Assembly: GCF_014201735.1 (NCBI RefSeq)
Contig: NZ_JACHFE010000001.1
Coordinates: 434,001-498,000 of the forward strand
Direction: 5' to 3'
DNA: 64,000 nucleotides
DNA from: Marinobacter oulmenensis
Lineage (GTDB): Bacteria; Pseudomonadota; Gammaproteobacteria; Pseudomonadales; Oleiphilaceae
This document shows positions 54,637 to 64,000 of this stretch, one piece after another (positions within the stretch are counted from its first letter, which is position 1; the number at the start of each line of letters is the position of its first letter). Position numbers and translations under genes: made by a program. The notes under the pieces are model-generated. The model was not told the DNA's origin. It saw only the letters and a list, made by a program, of their open reading frames with translations, and did no database searches.

Positions 54637-55278
54637 ATGAATACCGTCGCCATCATCGACTATGGCATGGGCAACCTTCATTCTGCCCGCAAGGCCGTGG
54701 AGCACGTGGCTCCGGACTGTACCGTACTGGTCACTGACAACGCCGCCCGCATTCGTGAGGCGGACCGGGTGATCCTCCCCGGCGTGGGCGCCATCCGCGA
54801 CTGCATGGCGGAAATGCACCGCCTGGGTGTGGTGGAACTGGTGCGGGAAGTGTCCCGTGACCGTCCGTTCCTCGGCATCTGTGTGGGCATGCAGGCCCTG
54901 ATGGCCCGCAGCGAGGAAAACGGCGGCGTGGAATGCATTGGTGAGTTTCCGTCGGAAGTCCGCTACTTCGGGGATGACCTGTCGGAAAATGGCGAGCGCC
55001 TGAAAGTGCCGCACATGGGCTGGAACCAGGTCTGGCAGACCATGGATCACCCTCTCTGGCACGGCATTCCCGACGGCGACCGTTTCTACTTTGTTCACAG
55101 CTACTACGCCGAGGCCGAGGGCAACGCCGATATGGCCGGCCGTACCCATTACGGTGTGGACGTGGCGGCGGCCGTCGCCCGCGACAACATCTTTGCGGCT
55201 CAGTTCCACCCGGAGAAAAGCGCCCGGGCAGGTCTGCAACTGCTGGAAAATTTCACGAACTGGACTGGAAAAAGCTGA
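54637..55278 (+). CDS. hisH: Imidazole glycerol phosphate synthase, glutaminase subunit
   Basis: 213 residues. Class I glutamine amidotransferase that feeds ammonia to HisF. The nucleophile cysteine is in [11 protein letters not shown], the oxyanion GVG in [11 protein letters not shown], and the His-Glu pair in AAQFHPEKS. It is 30 bases after hisB. Confidence 0.97.
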   Translation: MNTVAIIDYGMGNLHSARKAVEHVAPDCTVLVTDNAARIREADRVILPGVGAIRDCMAEMHRLGVVELVREVSRDRPFLGICVGMQALMARSEENGGVECIGEFPSEVRYFGDDLSENGERLKVPHMGWNQVWQTMDHPLWHGIPDGDRFYFVHSYYAEAEGNADMAGRTHYGVDVAAAVARDNIFAAQFHPEKSARAGLQLLENFTNWTGKS

Positions 55279-55347
55279 GAGGAGCTTCTGTTAGCGTCTG
55301 CCTGCTCATGACCTGTGTGCGGGCAGCAACAGAGTAGCCCGCTGATG

Positions 55348-55437
55348 CGGGTGGCCCCTCCGGGACTGTCTGCAGCATGGATGCTGCAGTCAAGCGTACA
55401 GGGATGTATTAACAGCGTGTCCCGGAGGGGCCACCCG
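55348..55437. repeat. Long inverted repeat with nested hairpin, hisH-hisA
   Basis: Perfect 19-bp arms at 55348-55366 and 55419-55437 around a 52-base interior. Inside, CTGCAGCAT-GG-ATGCTGCAG (55370-55389) is a perfect nested stem, followed by GTACAGGGATGTAT. The loops present CATGGAT and CAGGGAT, paralleling CATGGAC/CAGGGAC in the repeat at 14662-14769. It breaks the otherwise tight his operon with a 209-base gap. Confidence 0.82.
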
Positions 55438-55487
55438 TAGCAGTGGGCGGTCAGCGATTTCCGGGGCAGAAAAGCCCGAGGAACACT

Positions 55488-56225
55488 ATGCTCATTATCC
55501 CAGCAATCGATCTCAAAGACGGCAAGTGCGTCAGACTGCGCCAGGGCCGGATGGACGACTCCACGGTGTTCGGCGACGACCCGGTGGAAATGGCCACCAA
55601 ATGGGTAAACGCCGGCGCCCGTCGACTGCACTTGGTTGACCTGAACGGCGCCTTTGCCGGAGAGCCGGTCAATGGCGAGATTGTTGAGGCCATTGCCGTG
55701 AAGTATCCGAACCTGCCGATCCAGATCGGTGGTGGCATCCGCTCCGCCGAGACCATCGAAGCCTATCTGCGGGCCGGCGTGCAGTGGGTGATTATCGGCA
55801 CCAAGGCGGTCAAGGATCCGGACTTCGTCACCGATATGTGCAAACAGTTCCCCGGCCACATTATTGTTGGCCTGGATGCCAAGGACGGCCGGGTCGCCAC
55901 CGATGGCTGGGCGGAAGTGTCCGAGGTTCAGGCGGTGGATCTGGCCAAGCGCTTTGCCAACGATGGCGTTGAAGCCATCGTCTACACAGACATCAGCCGT
56001 GACGGCATGATGCAGGGCGTTAATGTGGAAGCCACTGCCAAGCTGGCACAGGACGGCGGTATCCCCGTCATTGCGTCCGGCGGCGTGACCAATATGGACG
56101 ACCTCAAGCATCTGGCCACCGTTGCCGACAAGGGCGTGATTGGCGCCATTACCGGCCGGGCCATCTACGAGGGCAGCCTGGACGTCAGTGAGGCCCAGGC
56201 CTACTGCGACAGTCTGGGAAGCTGA
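55488..56225 (+). CDS. hisA: Phosphoribosyl-formimino-AICAR phosphate isomerase (ProFAR isomerase)
   Basis: 245 residues from ATG 55488, with GAGGA upstream; the frame open to 55443 reads into the repeat. TIM barrel with the catalytic aspartate in [14 protein letters not shown] and the second in [30 protein letters not shown] and [11 protein letters not shown] are phosphate-binding loops. Fourth step of histidine synthesis. Confidence 0.97.
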   Translation: MLIIPAIDLKDGKCVRLRQGRMDDSTVFGDDPVEMATKWVNAGARRLHLVDLNGAFAGEPVNGEIVEAIAVKYPNLPIQIGGGIRSAETIEAYLRAGVQWVIIGTKAVKDPDFVTDMCKQFPGHIIVGLDAKDGRVATDGWAEVSEVQAVDLAKRFANDGVEAIVYTDISRDGMMQGVNVEATAKLAQDGGIPVIASGGVTNMDDLKHLATVADKGVIGAITGRAIYEGSLDVSEAQAYCDSLGS

Positions 56226-56234
56226 GGGCGTATC

Positions 56235-57008
56235 ATGGCATTGGCAAAACGCATCATCCCCTGCCTGGACGTGGACAAGGGCCGGGTTGTAAAAGGCGTC
56301 AACTTCGTGGATATCCGGGATGCTGGTGATCCCGTGGAAGTGGCCCGCCGGTACAACGAACAGGGCGCGGATGAGATCACCTTCCTCGATATTACCGCCA
56401 GTCACGAAAGCCGCGACACCACCTATGAAACCGTCGAGCGTATGGCGGCGGAAGTCTTTATTCCGCTGACCGTGGGCGGCGGCGTCCGCACCGTGGAGGA
56501 CATCCGCAAGCTGTTGAACGCCGGCGCGGACAAGGTCTCTATCAACACCGCGGCGGTGTTTAACCCGGAATTCGTCAAAGAGGCGGCAGACCGCTTTGGC
56601 CGCCAGTGCATTGTGGTCGCCATCGACGCCAAACGGGTCAGCGCCGAGGGCGAAGCACCGCGCTGGGAGATTTTCACCCATGGCGGCCGCAAGCCCACTG
56701 CTCTGGATGCCATCGAGTGGGCGAGGAAAATGGTGCAGCTGGGGGCAGGGGAACTGCTGCTCACCAGTATGGACCGGGACGGCACCAAGGTCGGCTTTGA
56801 TCTGGAGCTGACCCGCGCCATCAGTGATGCTGTGGCGGTTCCGGTGATTGCCTCTGGCGGAGTGGGGGAGCTTGAGCATCTGGCGGACGGTGTGACCGAA
56901 GGCGGAGCGGATGCTGTTCTGGCCGCCTCCATCTTCCACTTTGGCCAGCACAGTATTCCCGAGGCCAAAGCCTTCATGAAAGCACGGGGTATTGAAGTCC
57001 GGGACTGA
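56235..57008 (+). CDS. hisF: Imidazole glycerol phosphate synthase, cyclase subunit
   Basis: 257 residues. TIM barrel that joins ammonia from HisH to PRFAR. The catalytic aspartates are in [14 protein letters not shown] and VVAIDAKRV, and [14 protein letters not shown] lines the ammonia entry. It starts 9 bases after hisA. The operon ends here, convergent with the yibQ-like gene (11 bases), without a clear terminator. Confidence 0.97.
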   Translation: MALAKRIIPCLDVDKGRVVKGVNFVDIRDAGDPVEVARRYNEQGADEITFLDITASHESRDTTYETVERMAAEVFIPLTVGGGVRTVEDIRKLLNAGADKVSINTAAVFNPEFVKEAADRFGRQCIVVAIDAKRVSAEGEAPRWEIFTHGGRKPTALDAIEWARKMVQLGAGELLLTSMDRDGTKVGFDLELTRAISDAVAVPVIASGGVGELEHLADGVTEGGADAVLAASIFHFGQHSIPEAKAFMKARGIEVRD

Positions 57009-57019
57009 CTGGCCCGGAC

Positions 57020-57856
57020 TCAGTCAGCGCCGGTCAGGCTCCGGAGCTTGTGGGCGTAGGCCGGCTTTACCGGCTGTTTTTCTCCCTTTGCAAACATCTG
57101 CCGGTTGCCATTGCGAATGGCCCACAGGCCACTGACGGTGGCAACCGCGATCCCTTCCTTGTCCAGCATGGGCAGATGCTTCTCCAAGTAGTCCACGGTC
57201 ACCTTATGGGGGTGGCCGATGCCAATGGCTGTGCCTCTTTTGCGGGCAATGCGGATCAACTCCTTGAACTGCTGGTCAACAAATTCCTCGGTTTGCTGAT
57301 GATCCAGGAAGACGTCCCGGGTCATGCTGGGAATCCGGTAAACCTTGGCCACTTCTCCGGCGATGGAGCTGGCAATGGTCCGGCTGTCGACAAAGTACAC
57401 CGGGTACCGGTTCAACTCCTGCATGATGCTGTCCATGGGGACCAGCTGCTGGGTAAGCAGGCTGCCCATGTGATTGTTCATGCCCTGAACATGGGGGATG
57501 GACTGCAGGGACCGCCGGAGTGTGGTGGCCAGGGCCCGGGCGTCCATATCCGGCGTCAGGCCGCCGGCGCCCAGACCAATGTGGCGGGTGTTGGCCATCG
57601 GGGCGTGCAGCATGATTTCCTTGCGGTGATCATGGGCCAGCTCGGCCAGTTGCACCGTGTGCCGGCGAAACGGCAAGAAGGACAGGGTCAGGGGTTGGTC
57701 CATCTGCGCCAGTCGACGGCCCTCGGTGACGTTGTACCCCATGTCATCGATGATGATCGCAATGGTCGGCTGCTGGCTTTCGGCCGGGCCGTCCGCCTGG
57801 GCTGACAGTGGTGCGATGGCGAGCAGCAGCCACGCCAGGACTTTACTCAGTTTCAT
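57020..57856 (-). CDS. Divergent polysaccharide deacetylase (YibQ type)
   Basis: 278 residues with signal peptide (MKLSKVLAWLLLAIAPLSAQA). The divergent polysaccharide deacetylase domain starts with PTIAIIIDDMGYNVTEGRRLAQM and includes EIMLHAPMANT and GIGHPHKVT. The two adjacent aspartates and later histidines could bind metal. The start overlaps the ctpA stop by 4 bases. The order gpmI-envC-ctpA-yibQ is widely kept in gammaproteobacteria and suggests an envelope/peptidoglycan role. Confidence 0.9.
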   Translation of the reverse strand: MKLSKVLAWLLLAIAPLSAQADGPAESQQPTIAIIIDDMGYNVTEGRRLAQMDQPLTLSFLPFRRHTVQLAELAHDHRKEIMLHAPMANTRHIGLGAGGLTPDMDARALATTLRRSLQSIPHVQGMNNHMGSLLTQQLVPMDSIMQELNRYPVYFVDSRTIASSIAGEVAKVYRIPSMTRDVFLDHQQTEEFVDQQFKELIRIARKRGTAIGIGHPHKVTVDYLEKHLPMLDKEGIAVATVSGLWAIRNGNRQMFAKGEKQPVKPAYAHKLRSLTGAD

Positions 57857-59253
57857 TGCCCGTCGTCCTGGCCGGTATCCCTGCGGTTCAGGATATGCAG
57901 CCCTTTCAGGAGGTTCAGGGCAGAGCGCAACTGGTAATCACGGCTGGCGGCCGAAGCGGATTCGCCTTCGCCCTGTTCCGCTCCCTGCGGGTTTTGCTCT
58001 TCGTTTTCGCCTTTCAGGTGCCCCTGCAGGTCGGCTTCGGTGAAGAACGGCTGGCTGTCCAGCTCGTTGACCTCCGCCGGGCGGACCTCAATGTCCGGTT
58101 CGATGCCGGTGGCCTGGATGGAGCGACCGTCCGGGGTGAAGTAACGGGCCGTGGTGAGTTTGACCGCGTGGGTTTCATCCAGCGGGATTACGGTCTGCAC
58201 GCTGCCCTTGCCGAAGGACTGGGTACCCATGACGACCGCCCGCTCATGATCCTGCAGGGCGCCGGCCAGGATTTCCGAAGCGGAGGCCGAGCCGCCATTG
58301 ATCAGGACTACAATCGGTGTGCCGGCCATGGCGTCACCGGGCTTGGCGGAAAAACGCAGCCGTGAGCTCTGGATGCGGCCCTCGGTATAGACAATCAGGC
58401 CATCGTCCAGCAGGGCATCAGCGGTATCCACAGCGGCCTGCAATACGCCGCCGGGGTTGTTGCGAAGGTCAATGATCAGGCCGTCGAGGTCATTGCCGTA
58501 CTCGGCTTCCATGTCGTCCAGGGTTTCCAGGAACTGGCGGCCGGTGTCGGCCTGGAACTGGGTGATCCGCACGTAGCCGTAGCCGTTGTCGATCATCCGG
58601 GACTTGATGCTGGTGACCTTGATGACGTCCCGGGTAACATCGATTTCGATGGGGGCATTCTGGCTCTCGCGCATGATGGTCAGGGTCAGTACCGTGCCTG
58701 GTTTGCCTCGCATCAGCTTGACCGCTTCCTCCAGCGACATGCCCTTAACCGGCTTGTCGTCGAGCTTGATGATCAGATCACCGGCCTGCACGCCGGCGCG
58801 CTGGGCGGGTGTGTCGTCGATGGGGGAGATGACTTTGACGAAGCCGTTTTCCATGCCCACTTCGATGCCCAGGCCACCGAATTCACCGGAGGTGCTTTCC
58901 TCCAGTTCCTCGTAATCCTTGGGGGCCAGGTAGGCGGAATGGGGGTCCAGGTTTGAAAGCATGCCCTTGATGGCGCTTTCCAGCAGTTGCTGGTCGGAGA
59001 CGTCTTCCACGTAGGCATCCTTGATCCGGCTGAACACCTCGGTGAACTTGCGCAGATCATCCAGGGGCAGTTGCTCACGGGGGGCAGGCGCTGGCGTTTC
59101 CATCTGTTTCGCGCCGTCCATGTCCTGAAGTATCTGCTCACTGTCGAGTTCGCGGTCCTGGGCCAGTGCCGAAACAGAGAGAGTGAAGATGCCGACTGCC
59201 AGTGCGATGCGGCGTAGTGGCGGGAACCCGAGAGTGTTTGTGGCCAGTTTCAT
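57853..59253 (-). CDS. ctpA: C-terminal processing peptidase, S41 family
   Basis: 466 residues with an N-terminal signal (cleavage after VSALA). A PDZ domain at about 95-180 (GLGIEVGMENGFVKVISPIDDTPAQRAGVQAGDLI) precedes the protease domain. The serine-lysine dyad region is NGGSASASEILAGALQDH and SFGKGSVQTV. It trims periplasmic or cell-wall hydrolase substrates. It lies between envC and the yibQ-like gene; envC products are murein-hydrolase activators, so a link to septal wall turnover is plausible. Confidence 0.94.
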   Translation of the reverse strand: MKLATNTLGFPPLRRIALAVGIFTLSVSALAQDRELDSEQILQDMDGAKQMETPAPAPREQLPLDDLRKFTEVFSRIKDAYVEDVSDQQLLESAIKGMLSNLDPHSAYLAPKDYEELEESTSGEFGGLGIEVGMENGFVKVISPIDDTPAQRAGVQAGDLIIKLDDKPVKGMSLEEAVKLMRGKPGTVLTLTIMRESQNAPIEIDVTRDVIKVTSIKSRMIDNGYGYVRITQFQADTGRQFLETLDDMEAEYGNDLDGLIIDLRNNPGGVLQAAVDTADALLDDGLIVYTEGRIQSSRLRFSAKPGDAMAGTPIVVLINGGSASASEILAGALQDHERAVVMGTQSFGKGSVQTVIPLDETHAVKLTTARYFTPDGRSIQATGIEPDIEVRPAEVNELDSQPFFTEADLQGHLKGENEEQNPQGAEQGEGESASAASRDYQLRSALNLLKGLHILNRRDTGQDDGQ

Positions 59254-59388
59254 TCACATATCCTGTTTGCTTTCCGACAGTTGGCGCGCGGCTGCGATTG
59301 TCACAGTATGGCGCTCACTGCCTGGTTTGTCAGCCCTTTGGCAGCCAGGGGGCTGTCCGTGTGACGGATTTGCTGACAGGGCCTGCCC

Positions 59389-60528
59389 TTAAGGCTTACC
59401 CAGCCAGCGCAGCGGGTTGATCGGTTTGCCCTGGCGGCGGACCTCGAAATACACGGCCGGGTCCTCCGTGCCGCCGGTACGCCCGGCCAGTGCGATGGTT
59501 TCGCCGGCCCGGACCCAGTCGCCCGGCGAAGTAAACAGGCTGCTGCTGTGCCCGTAGAGGGTCAGATAGCCGTCGCCGTGATCAATGATGGTCATCAGGC
59601 CGAAGCCCCGGAGCCAGTTGGCGAACACCACTCGGCCGTAGTGTACGGCTTTTACGTCCGCCTCTTCCTTGGTGTTCATCAGAATGCCGGTCCGGCGCAG
59701 CTTGCCTTCGGCGTAGCTCGCGCCAAAATTGCTGACCACCCGGCCCGAGGCTGGCCAGGGCAGCTTGTCGCGAAGCGATTTGAAGGGGCGGCTCTCATTG
59801 GGGGCGGGAATGCTGGCAATGGCCTGCTGCACCTCTTCCAGCAACTGCTCGAGGCGTTTGCGGTCGGCTTCCAGATCCTTGCGTTCGTCCTGGCGGCTAC
59901 GGATGTCCTGGTTCAGGGCTGCAAGTGTCTGTTCGCGCTCGGCACGGCTTTCCTGAAGGGATTTCTGGCGTTGCTCAAGGTCGGACTCGGTTCGGGCCAG
60001 GCGGGTTCGGGTGGCCTGGACATCGGCCTGGGTGGCCCTGAGGTCAGCCAGGCTCTGGCGGAAGGCCTCCAGCCTTTTCACAGTGTCGCGGCCGAGGTAT
60101 TCGTAGTAGGTCATGGTCCGGGCGATTTTGCCCGGTTCGATTTCATTCAGCAGCACCCGTAACGAAGGCGCATCACCTTCCATCCAGGCGGCACGTATCT
60201 GTTTTTCCAGGCCCTTTCGCTGCTGCTTCAGTGTGCTGGTGAGTTCCTGCTCTTTCTGACGCAGTTCGGCCAGCCGGTTTTCCTGCTCGCTGGCTTTCTG
60301 GCGCAGTTCCCGGCGTTCCCGGGTCAGGTCGCTGATCCGGCGTTCGCTCTTCGCCAGTTGCTGTTCCAGGCTGGAGCGGTCCTCCTCGGCATCGGCCAGC
60401 CACTCGTCGATGTCAGCAATCTGCTCCTTGAGTTCCTCCACCTGCTCGGGCGTCACTTCCTGTTGTGCGCTGGCGGCCTGGGCCCCGGTCAGTACCAGGG
60501 CCAGGGCCAGTGTTCGAAGAGAGCTCAA
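59389..60528 (-). CDS. envC: Murein hydrolase activator EnvC
   Basis: 379 residues. Signal peptide (cleavage after QAASA), a long coiled coil at about 22-235 (Gln/Glu/Arg/Leu-rich heptads), then a C-terminal LytM/M23 domain. The M23 metal residues are not conserved: the usual HxGxD is TGILMN and the HxH is LYGHSS. As in E. coli EnvC this points to an amidase activator without its own peptidase activity. It lies 20 bases downstream of gpmI. Confidence 0.93.
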   Translation of the reverse strand: MSSLRTLALALVLTGAQAASAQQEVTPEQVEELKEQIADIDEWLADAEEDRSSLEQQLAKSERRISDLTRERRELRQKASEQENRLAELRQKEQELTSTLKQQRKGLEKQIRAAWMEGDAPSLRVLLNEIEPGKIARTMTYYEYLGRDTVKRLEAFRQSLADLRATQADVQATRTRLARTESDLEQRQKSLQESRAEREQTLAALNQDIRSRQDERKDLEADRKRLEQLLEEVQQAIASIPAPNESRPFKSLRDKLPWPASGRVVSNFGASYAEGKLRRTGILMNTKEEADVKAVHYGRVVFANWLRGFGLMTIIDHGDGYLTLYGHSSSLFTSPGDWVRAGETIALAGRTGGTEDPAVYFEVRRQGKPINPLRWLGKP

Positions 60529-60548
60529 GATGCCGCCTGTGTTCCGGA

Positions 60549-62096
60549 TCAGTCGAACTGAACCAGGCTGTGCCCGGTCATTTCCTTCGGCTGCGGGGTA
60601 TCCATCAGTGAAAGCAGCGAGGGGGCGATGTCACTCAGGCTGCCATCGTTTTTCAGATGGATCCTGCGCGGGCCGGTATAGACCAGCGGCACGGGACCAA
60701 CGGTATGGGAGGTGTGCAACTGCCCGGAATTGGGGTCGGTCATTTGCTCGCAGTTGCCGTGATCGGCGGTGATCAGCGATTCGCCGCCCACTTCGTCAAG
60801 GGCTTCGACCACCCGCTGGACGCACTGATCCAGGCACTCCGCCGCCTTTACGGCTGCATCCAGGCTGCCGGTATGGCCCACCATGTCGCCGTTGGCGTAG
60901 TTGCAGACGATCAGGTCGTATTTGCCGCTGTGGATCGCTTCGACCAGTTTGTCGGTGACCTCCGGTGCGCTCATTTCCGGTTTGAGGTCATAGGTGGCCA
61001 CCTTGGGCGAGGGCACCAGGATGCGGTCCTCCCCCTCAAACGGGGTTTCCAGACCACCGTTGAAGAAGAAGGTGACGTGCGCGTATTTCTCGGTTTCGGC
61101 AATGCGCAGTTGGGTCTTGCCCTGTTTGGCAATGTATTCGCCCAGCCCGTTCACCAGTTTCTCCGGCGGGTAGGCGCAACTGGTCCGGATGTCGGCTGCG
61201 TACTCGGTCAGCATGACGAAGTCGGCCAGTGACGGGTGCTTGCGGCGGGTAAAGCCGTCGAAATCGTCTTCCACGAACGTCCGGGTCATCTCCCGGGCCC
61301 GGTCAGCGCGGAAATTCATGAACAGCACGGCATCGCCGTCATTGACCGTACCCGCCGGCTCGCCTTCCCTGTGAATACGGGTGGCTTTGACGAATTCGTC
61401 GTTTTCACCGCGTTCGTATGCCTGCTCAAGGGCGCTGACCGGATCCTCGAAGGTATATTCGGCTTCACCCAGGGTTATGGCGTTGTAAGCCTGTTCAACA
61501 CGGTCCCATCGGTTGTCCCGGTCCATGGCGAAGTAACGGCCAACAATAGTGGCGACCCGGCCGACGCCCAGGCTTTTCATCTTGGCGGCCGCTTTTTCCA
61601 GTGACGGGCGGGCGCTGCGCGGAGGCATGTCCCGGCCATCCAGGAAGGCGTGAATATAGACTTCCGTGGCGCCGCGACTGGCTGCCATTTCGGCAGCGGC
61701 CAGAATGTGGTCTTCGTGACTGTGTACGCCACCCGGGGAGAGCAGGCCCATCAGGTGTACGGCCCGGCCATTGTTGACGGCTTTGTCGATGGCCTTGCAC
61801 AGGGCCTTGTTGCTCTGAAAAACGCCGTCTTCCAGGTCTTTGTCTATGCGGGTCAGGCTCTGGTAAACCACCCGGCCGGCGCCGAGATTCATGTGGCCAA
61901 CCTCGGAGTTACCCATCTGGCCCTGTGGCAGGCCGACAAACATGCCTGAGGTGTTGATCAGTGTCTTGGGCTGCTGCTGCCAGATCTTGTCCCAGAAAGG
62001 GGTATTGGCTCTGGAGATGGCGTTGTCTTCGGCCGGGTCACGATGGCCCCAGCCGTCCAGAATGATCAGTGCAGTAGGCTTGCGCATCTCGGTCAT
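60549..62096 (-). CDS. gpmI: 2,3-bisphosphoglycerate-independent phosphoglycerate mutase
   Basis: 515 residues from ATG 62096; a GTG one codon earlier is also open. Interconverts 3- and 2-phosphoglycerate with two manganese ions. The metal-site start [11 protein letters not shown], catalytic serine in [16 protein letters not shown], and the C-terminal metal cluster ([23 protein letters not shown]) are intact. First gene of the leftward gpmI-envC-ctpA-yibQ run. Confidence 0.97.
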   Translation of the reverse strand: MTEMRKPTALIILDGWGHRDPAEDNAISRANTPFWDKIWQQQPKTLINTSGMFVGLPQGQMGNSEVGHMNLGAGRVVYQSLTRIDKDLEDGVFQSNKALCKAIDKAVNNGRAVHLMGLLSPGGVHSHEDHILAAAEMAASRGATEVYIHAFLDGRDMPPRSARPSLEKAAAKMKSLGVGRVATIVGRYFAMDRDNRWDRVEQAYNAITLGEAEYTFEDPVSALEQAYERGENDEFVKATRIHREGEPAGTVNDGDAVLFMNFRADRAREMTRTFVEDDFDGFTRRKHPSLADFVMLTEYAADIRTSCAYPPEKLVNGLGEYIAKQGKTQLRIAETEKYAHVTFFFNGGLETPFEGEDRILVPSPKVATYDLKPEMSAPEVTDKLVEAIHSGKYDLIVCNYANGDMVGHTGSLDAAVKAAECLDQCVQRVVEALDEVGGESLITADHGNCEQMTDPNSGQLHTSHTVGPVPLVYTGPRRIHLKNDGSLSDIAPSLLSLMDTPQPKEMTGHSLVQFD

Positions 62097-62233
62097 CACT
62101 TCGTCCGGTTGGTTGTCGACAGGGAGTGCAGATTCTAACCGTTTTCATTCTCACAAGCCATGGACGATAGACGGTGCGGCGCCCGGGGCGGATGGCTTGC
62201 CTTCCCCTCCTTCTTTGACCCGGCCCGGCTGTG

Positions 62234-62239
62234 TATAAT
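62234..62239 (+). promoter_or_regulatory. -10 box upstream of yibN
   Basis: A perfect TATAAT 33 bases before the yibN ATG, preceded by TGTG. The nearest TTGAC-like -35 is too close (13 bases), so only the -10 is supported. Confidence 0.4.
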
Positions 62240-62271
62240 CCGGCCAAACCAAATTTTGTCAGGGCAGTTTC

Positions 62272-62688
62272 ATGGATCGCTTGTTTGAATTCGTTGTGAA
62301 TCACTACATTCTGGCGTCATTGTTTGTGGCGTTTCTCCTCGCCATCCTGTTTCTGGAGACGCGGCGCGGCGGTGCCAAGGTGTCGTCCCAGGCGCTGGTG
62401 GGCATGATGAACAAGGACGAGGCGGTGGTGGTTGATATCCGCGATCGCAAGGACTTCGGTGAGGGACACATTACCGGGGCCGTCCATATTCCGCTGAGCG
62501 GCATCAAAAGCCGGGCCAGTGAACTCGACAAGTTCAAGGACAAGCAGATTGTGGTGGTGGACAAGATGGGCCAGCACTCGGCCATGGCGGTCAAGCAACT
62601 GAATGCCCACGGCCTGAACAATGTGGCCCGCCTGAACGGTGGTATCGCAGACTGGAAAGGCGCCAACCTGCCGCTGGTCAAAAAGTAA
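62272..62688 (+). CDS. yibN: Membrane-anchored rhodanese-like protein YibN, without catalytic cysteine
   Basis: 138 residues. One N-terminal membrane helix (about 9-28) and a rhodanese domain (VVVDIRDRKDFGEGHITGAVHIPL ... LNGGIADWKGANLPLV). The active-site loop reads VVVDKMGQHSAMA and the protein contains no cysteine at all, so sulfur transfer by the classic mechanism is not possible. YibN proteins precede secB in many gammaproteobacteria, usually with grxC between; grxC is missing here. Confidence 0.9.
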   Translation: MDRLFEFVVNHYILASLFVAFLLAILFLETRRGGAKVSSQALVGMMNKDEAVVVDIRDRKDFGEGHITGAVHIPLSGIKSRASELDKFKDKQIVVVDKMGQHSAMAVKQLNAHGLNNVARLNGGIADWKGANLPLVKK

Positions 62689-62819
62689 CAGGGCTTGATC
62701 CGGGCCCGGATCTGCCGCACTGTTTCATCCTGTGATTTCGCCGGAACCGCCAACGCCCTTCCGGCCCAGTGACTTTAACAACGGGCTTGTCCCGCTCCGT
62801 ATTAACGAAAGGATTGATC

Positions 62820-63317
62820 ATGGCTGAGAACCAGCAAGCCGCAGGCAACGAAAACCAGAGCCAACCCCAGTTCGCCCTTCAGCGTATCTACGTGAAGGAC
62901 CTGTCGTTTGAATCCCCGAACTCCCCGACGGTTTTCCAGGAGCAGTGGAAGCCGCAAGTGAGCCTGGATCTGAATACCTCTCACAACCAGGTCAGCGAGA
63001 ACCAGTACGAAGTGGTACTGTCGATGACCGTGACTGCCAAGCTGGGCGAGAAGACCGCCTACATTGTGGAAATCCAGCAGGCTGGTGTGTTCATGGTATC
63101 CGGTATCGAGAGCAACCAGCTCGGCCACATGCTCGGTTCCTACTGCCCCACGGTACTGTTCCCCTATGCCCGCGAGGCCATCGACGGTATCGTCAACAAG
63201 GGCAGCTTCCCGGCACTGATGCTGGCGCCGGTGAACTTTGATGCCATCTACGCCCAGGCGCTCAAGCGCAAGCAGGAAGAAGCCAACGGTGAGTCGGCGG
63301 AAGACAAGGCGCACTGA
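62820..63317 (+). CDS. secB: Protein-export chaperone SecB
   Basis: 165 residues from ATG 62820 behind AAAGGA; the open frame to 62769 is not needed. FALQRIYVKDLSFESPNSPTVF and MLGSYCPTVLFPYAREAIDGIVNKGSFPALMLAPVNFDA are the SecB core. It keeps preproteins unfolded and hands them to SecA. An acidic tail follows. Terminator 25 bases downstream. Confidence 0.97.
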   Translation: MAENQQAAGNENQSQPQFALQRIYVKDLSFESPNSPTVFQEQWKPQVSLDLNTSHNQVSENQYEVVLSMTVTAKLGEKTAYIVEIQQAGVFMVSGIESNQLGHMLGSYCPTVLFPYAREAIDGIVNKGSFPALMLAPVNFDAIYAQALKRKQEEANGESAEDKAH

Positions 63318-63341
63318 TTGATTTCAGTTCTGCCGAAAAAC

Positions 63342-63369
63342 AAAACCGGCCCGGGTGGCCGGTTTTTTT
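63342..63369 (+). terminator. Terminator between secB and trmL
   Basis: AAAACCGGCC-CGGGT-GGCCGGTTTT (63342-63366) followed by more T. The symmetric A and T runs mean it can serve both convergent genes. Confidence 0.92.
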
Positions 63370-63384
63370 ATGCCTGATCGGGCG

Positions 63385-63849
63385 TCAGACAGCGCCGTCA
63401 AAGCCCAGCTGGCGCCAGGCTTCGTAGGTGACCAGCGCCACCGCGTTGGACAGGTTGAGGCTGCGGCTTTCCGGGCGCATGGGAATACGCAGGCGATGGC
63501 CGTTGGCCAGGGCATCCCGAACCGCCGGAGGCAGGCCGCGGGTCTCTGGTCCGAACATCAGGTAGTCATCCTCGCGGAAGCGGGTCTGGTGATAGGGATG
63601 GGAGCCGTGTGTGGTTAGCCCGAACAGCCGCCCTGGCTGTTCGGAATCCAGAAAGGCCTGATAGCTGGCGTGCACATTGACCCTGGCGTATTCACTGTAA
63701 TCCAGGCCGGCCCGGCGCATCTGTTTGTCTTCCAGGGAGAAGCCGAGGGGTTCGATCAGGTGCAGTCGGCAGCCGGTGTTGGCGCAGAGCCGGATGATAT
63801 TGCCCGTGTTGGGCGGTATCTCCGGCTCGTAGAGCACAATGTTCAGCAC
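63385..63849 (-). CDS. trmL: tRNA (cytidine/uridine-34-2'-O)-methyltransferase TrmL
   Basis: 154 residues, the normal TrmL size. SPOUT-fold enzyme that methylates the wobble ribose of leucine tRNAs. The N-terminus [27 protein letters not shown] and the SAM-knot segments [14 protein letters not shown] and [25 protein letters not shown] are all present. It starts 5 bases after the thiolase stop on the same strand. Confidence 0.96.
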   Translation of the reverse strand: MLNIVLYEPEIPPNTGNIIRLCANTGCRLHLIEPLGFSLEDKQMRRAGLDYSEYARVNVHASYQAFLDSEQPGRLFGLTTHGSHPYHQTRFREDDYLMFGPETRGLPPAVRDALANGHRLRIPMRPESRSLNLSNAVALVTYEAWRQLGFDGAV

Positions 63850-63854
63850 CGGTT

Positions 63855-64000
<146 letters not shown>

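Noticed and set aside
55200..56951. 583-codon open frame on the minus strand
   Set aside because: Antisense to hisA and hisF, which are certain; low-complexity His/Gly/Val composition and no ribosome site.

Overview
The window looks like the chromosome of a halotolerant marine gammaproteobacterium of the Marinobacter type. This is an inference from the overall high G+C, the set of housekeeping genes (aceEF, hisBHAF, mutY-yggX, gpmI-envC-ctpA-yibQ, yibN-secB, trmL), a petrobactin/catecholate-type iron locus, TRAP transport and catabolism of marine organic acids. No rRNA and no CRISPR array were seen. There is one tRNA (Phe) with a small integrated island beside it.

Layout. 1-1862: end of aceE and complete aceF (pyruvate dehydrogenase). 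1911-3155: a DcaP-like outer-membrane porin. 3466-17865: arginine use. astCADB (succinyltransferase pathway) is followed by a TetR-regulated RND efflux pair, then astE and a polar amino acid ABC importer on the opposite strand. The efflux cassette splits the pathway. 18013-23254: glycolate oxidation, with the divergent regulator glcC and two identical 13-bp palindromic operators in front of glcGDEF. 23279-32940: a DUF4124 protein, a Bcr/CflA exporter, then a Fur-type iron-siderophore system (ABC importer, LysR regulator, TonB receptor and a FatB/CeuE-type lipoprotein). 32950-36695: an orphan Nmad3 protein, a LysE exporter, a ParA-like ATPase, a perfect 18-bp hairpin, and cfa.

36692-44637 is the most interesting metabolic region. 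A MocR-type regulator faces a TRAP transporter (dctPQM), class II HMG-CoA reductase (mvaA), a secreted Drp35/SMP-30-type lactonase and HMG-CoA lyase (mvaB). I read this as a mevalonate (and perhaps mevalonolactone) uptake and catabolism locus ending in acetyl-CoA and acetoacetate.

44659-49557: a cold-shock gene with a long leader, a small hypothetical gene, and a 3.6-kb island bounded by 61-bp direct repeats made from the 3' end of tRNA-Phe. The island has no visible integrase. It carries a DUF2726/zinc-ribbon protein, a visibly AT-rich gene for a coiled-coil membrane protein of unknown function, and a small secreted protein.

49588-64000: yggX, mutY, an AsmA protein, an SRPBCC protein, hisB-hisH-hisA-hisF (with a long nested inverted repeat between hisH and hisA), then yibQ-like/ctpA/envC/gpmI on the minus strand, yibN and secB on the plus strand, trmL, and the start-less end of a thiolase. 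A second long inverted repeat of the same design lies between astE and the ABC importer, so a family of structured intergenic repeats is likely in this genome.
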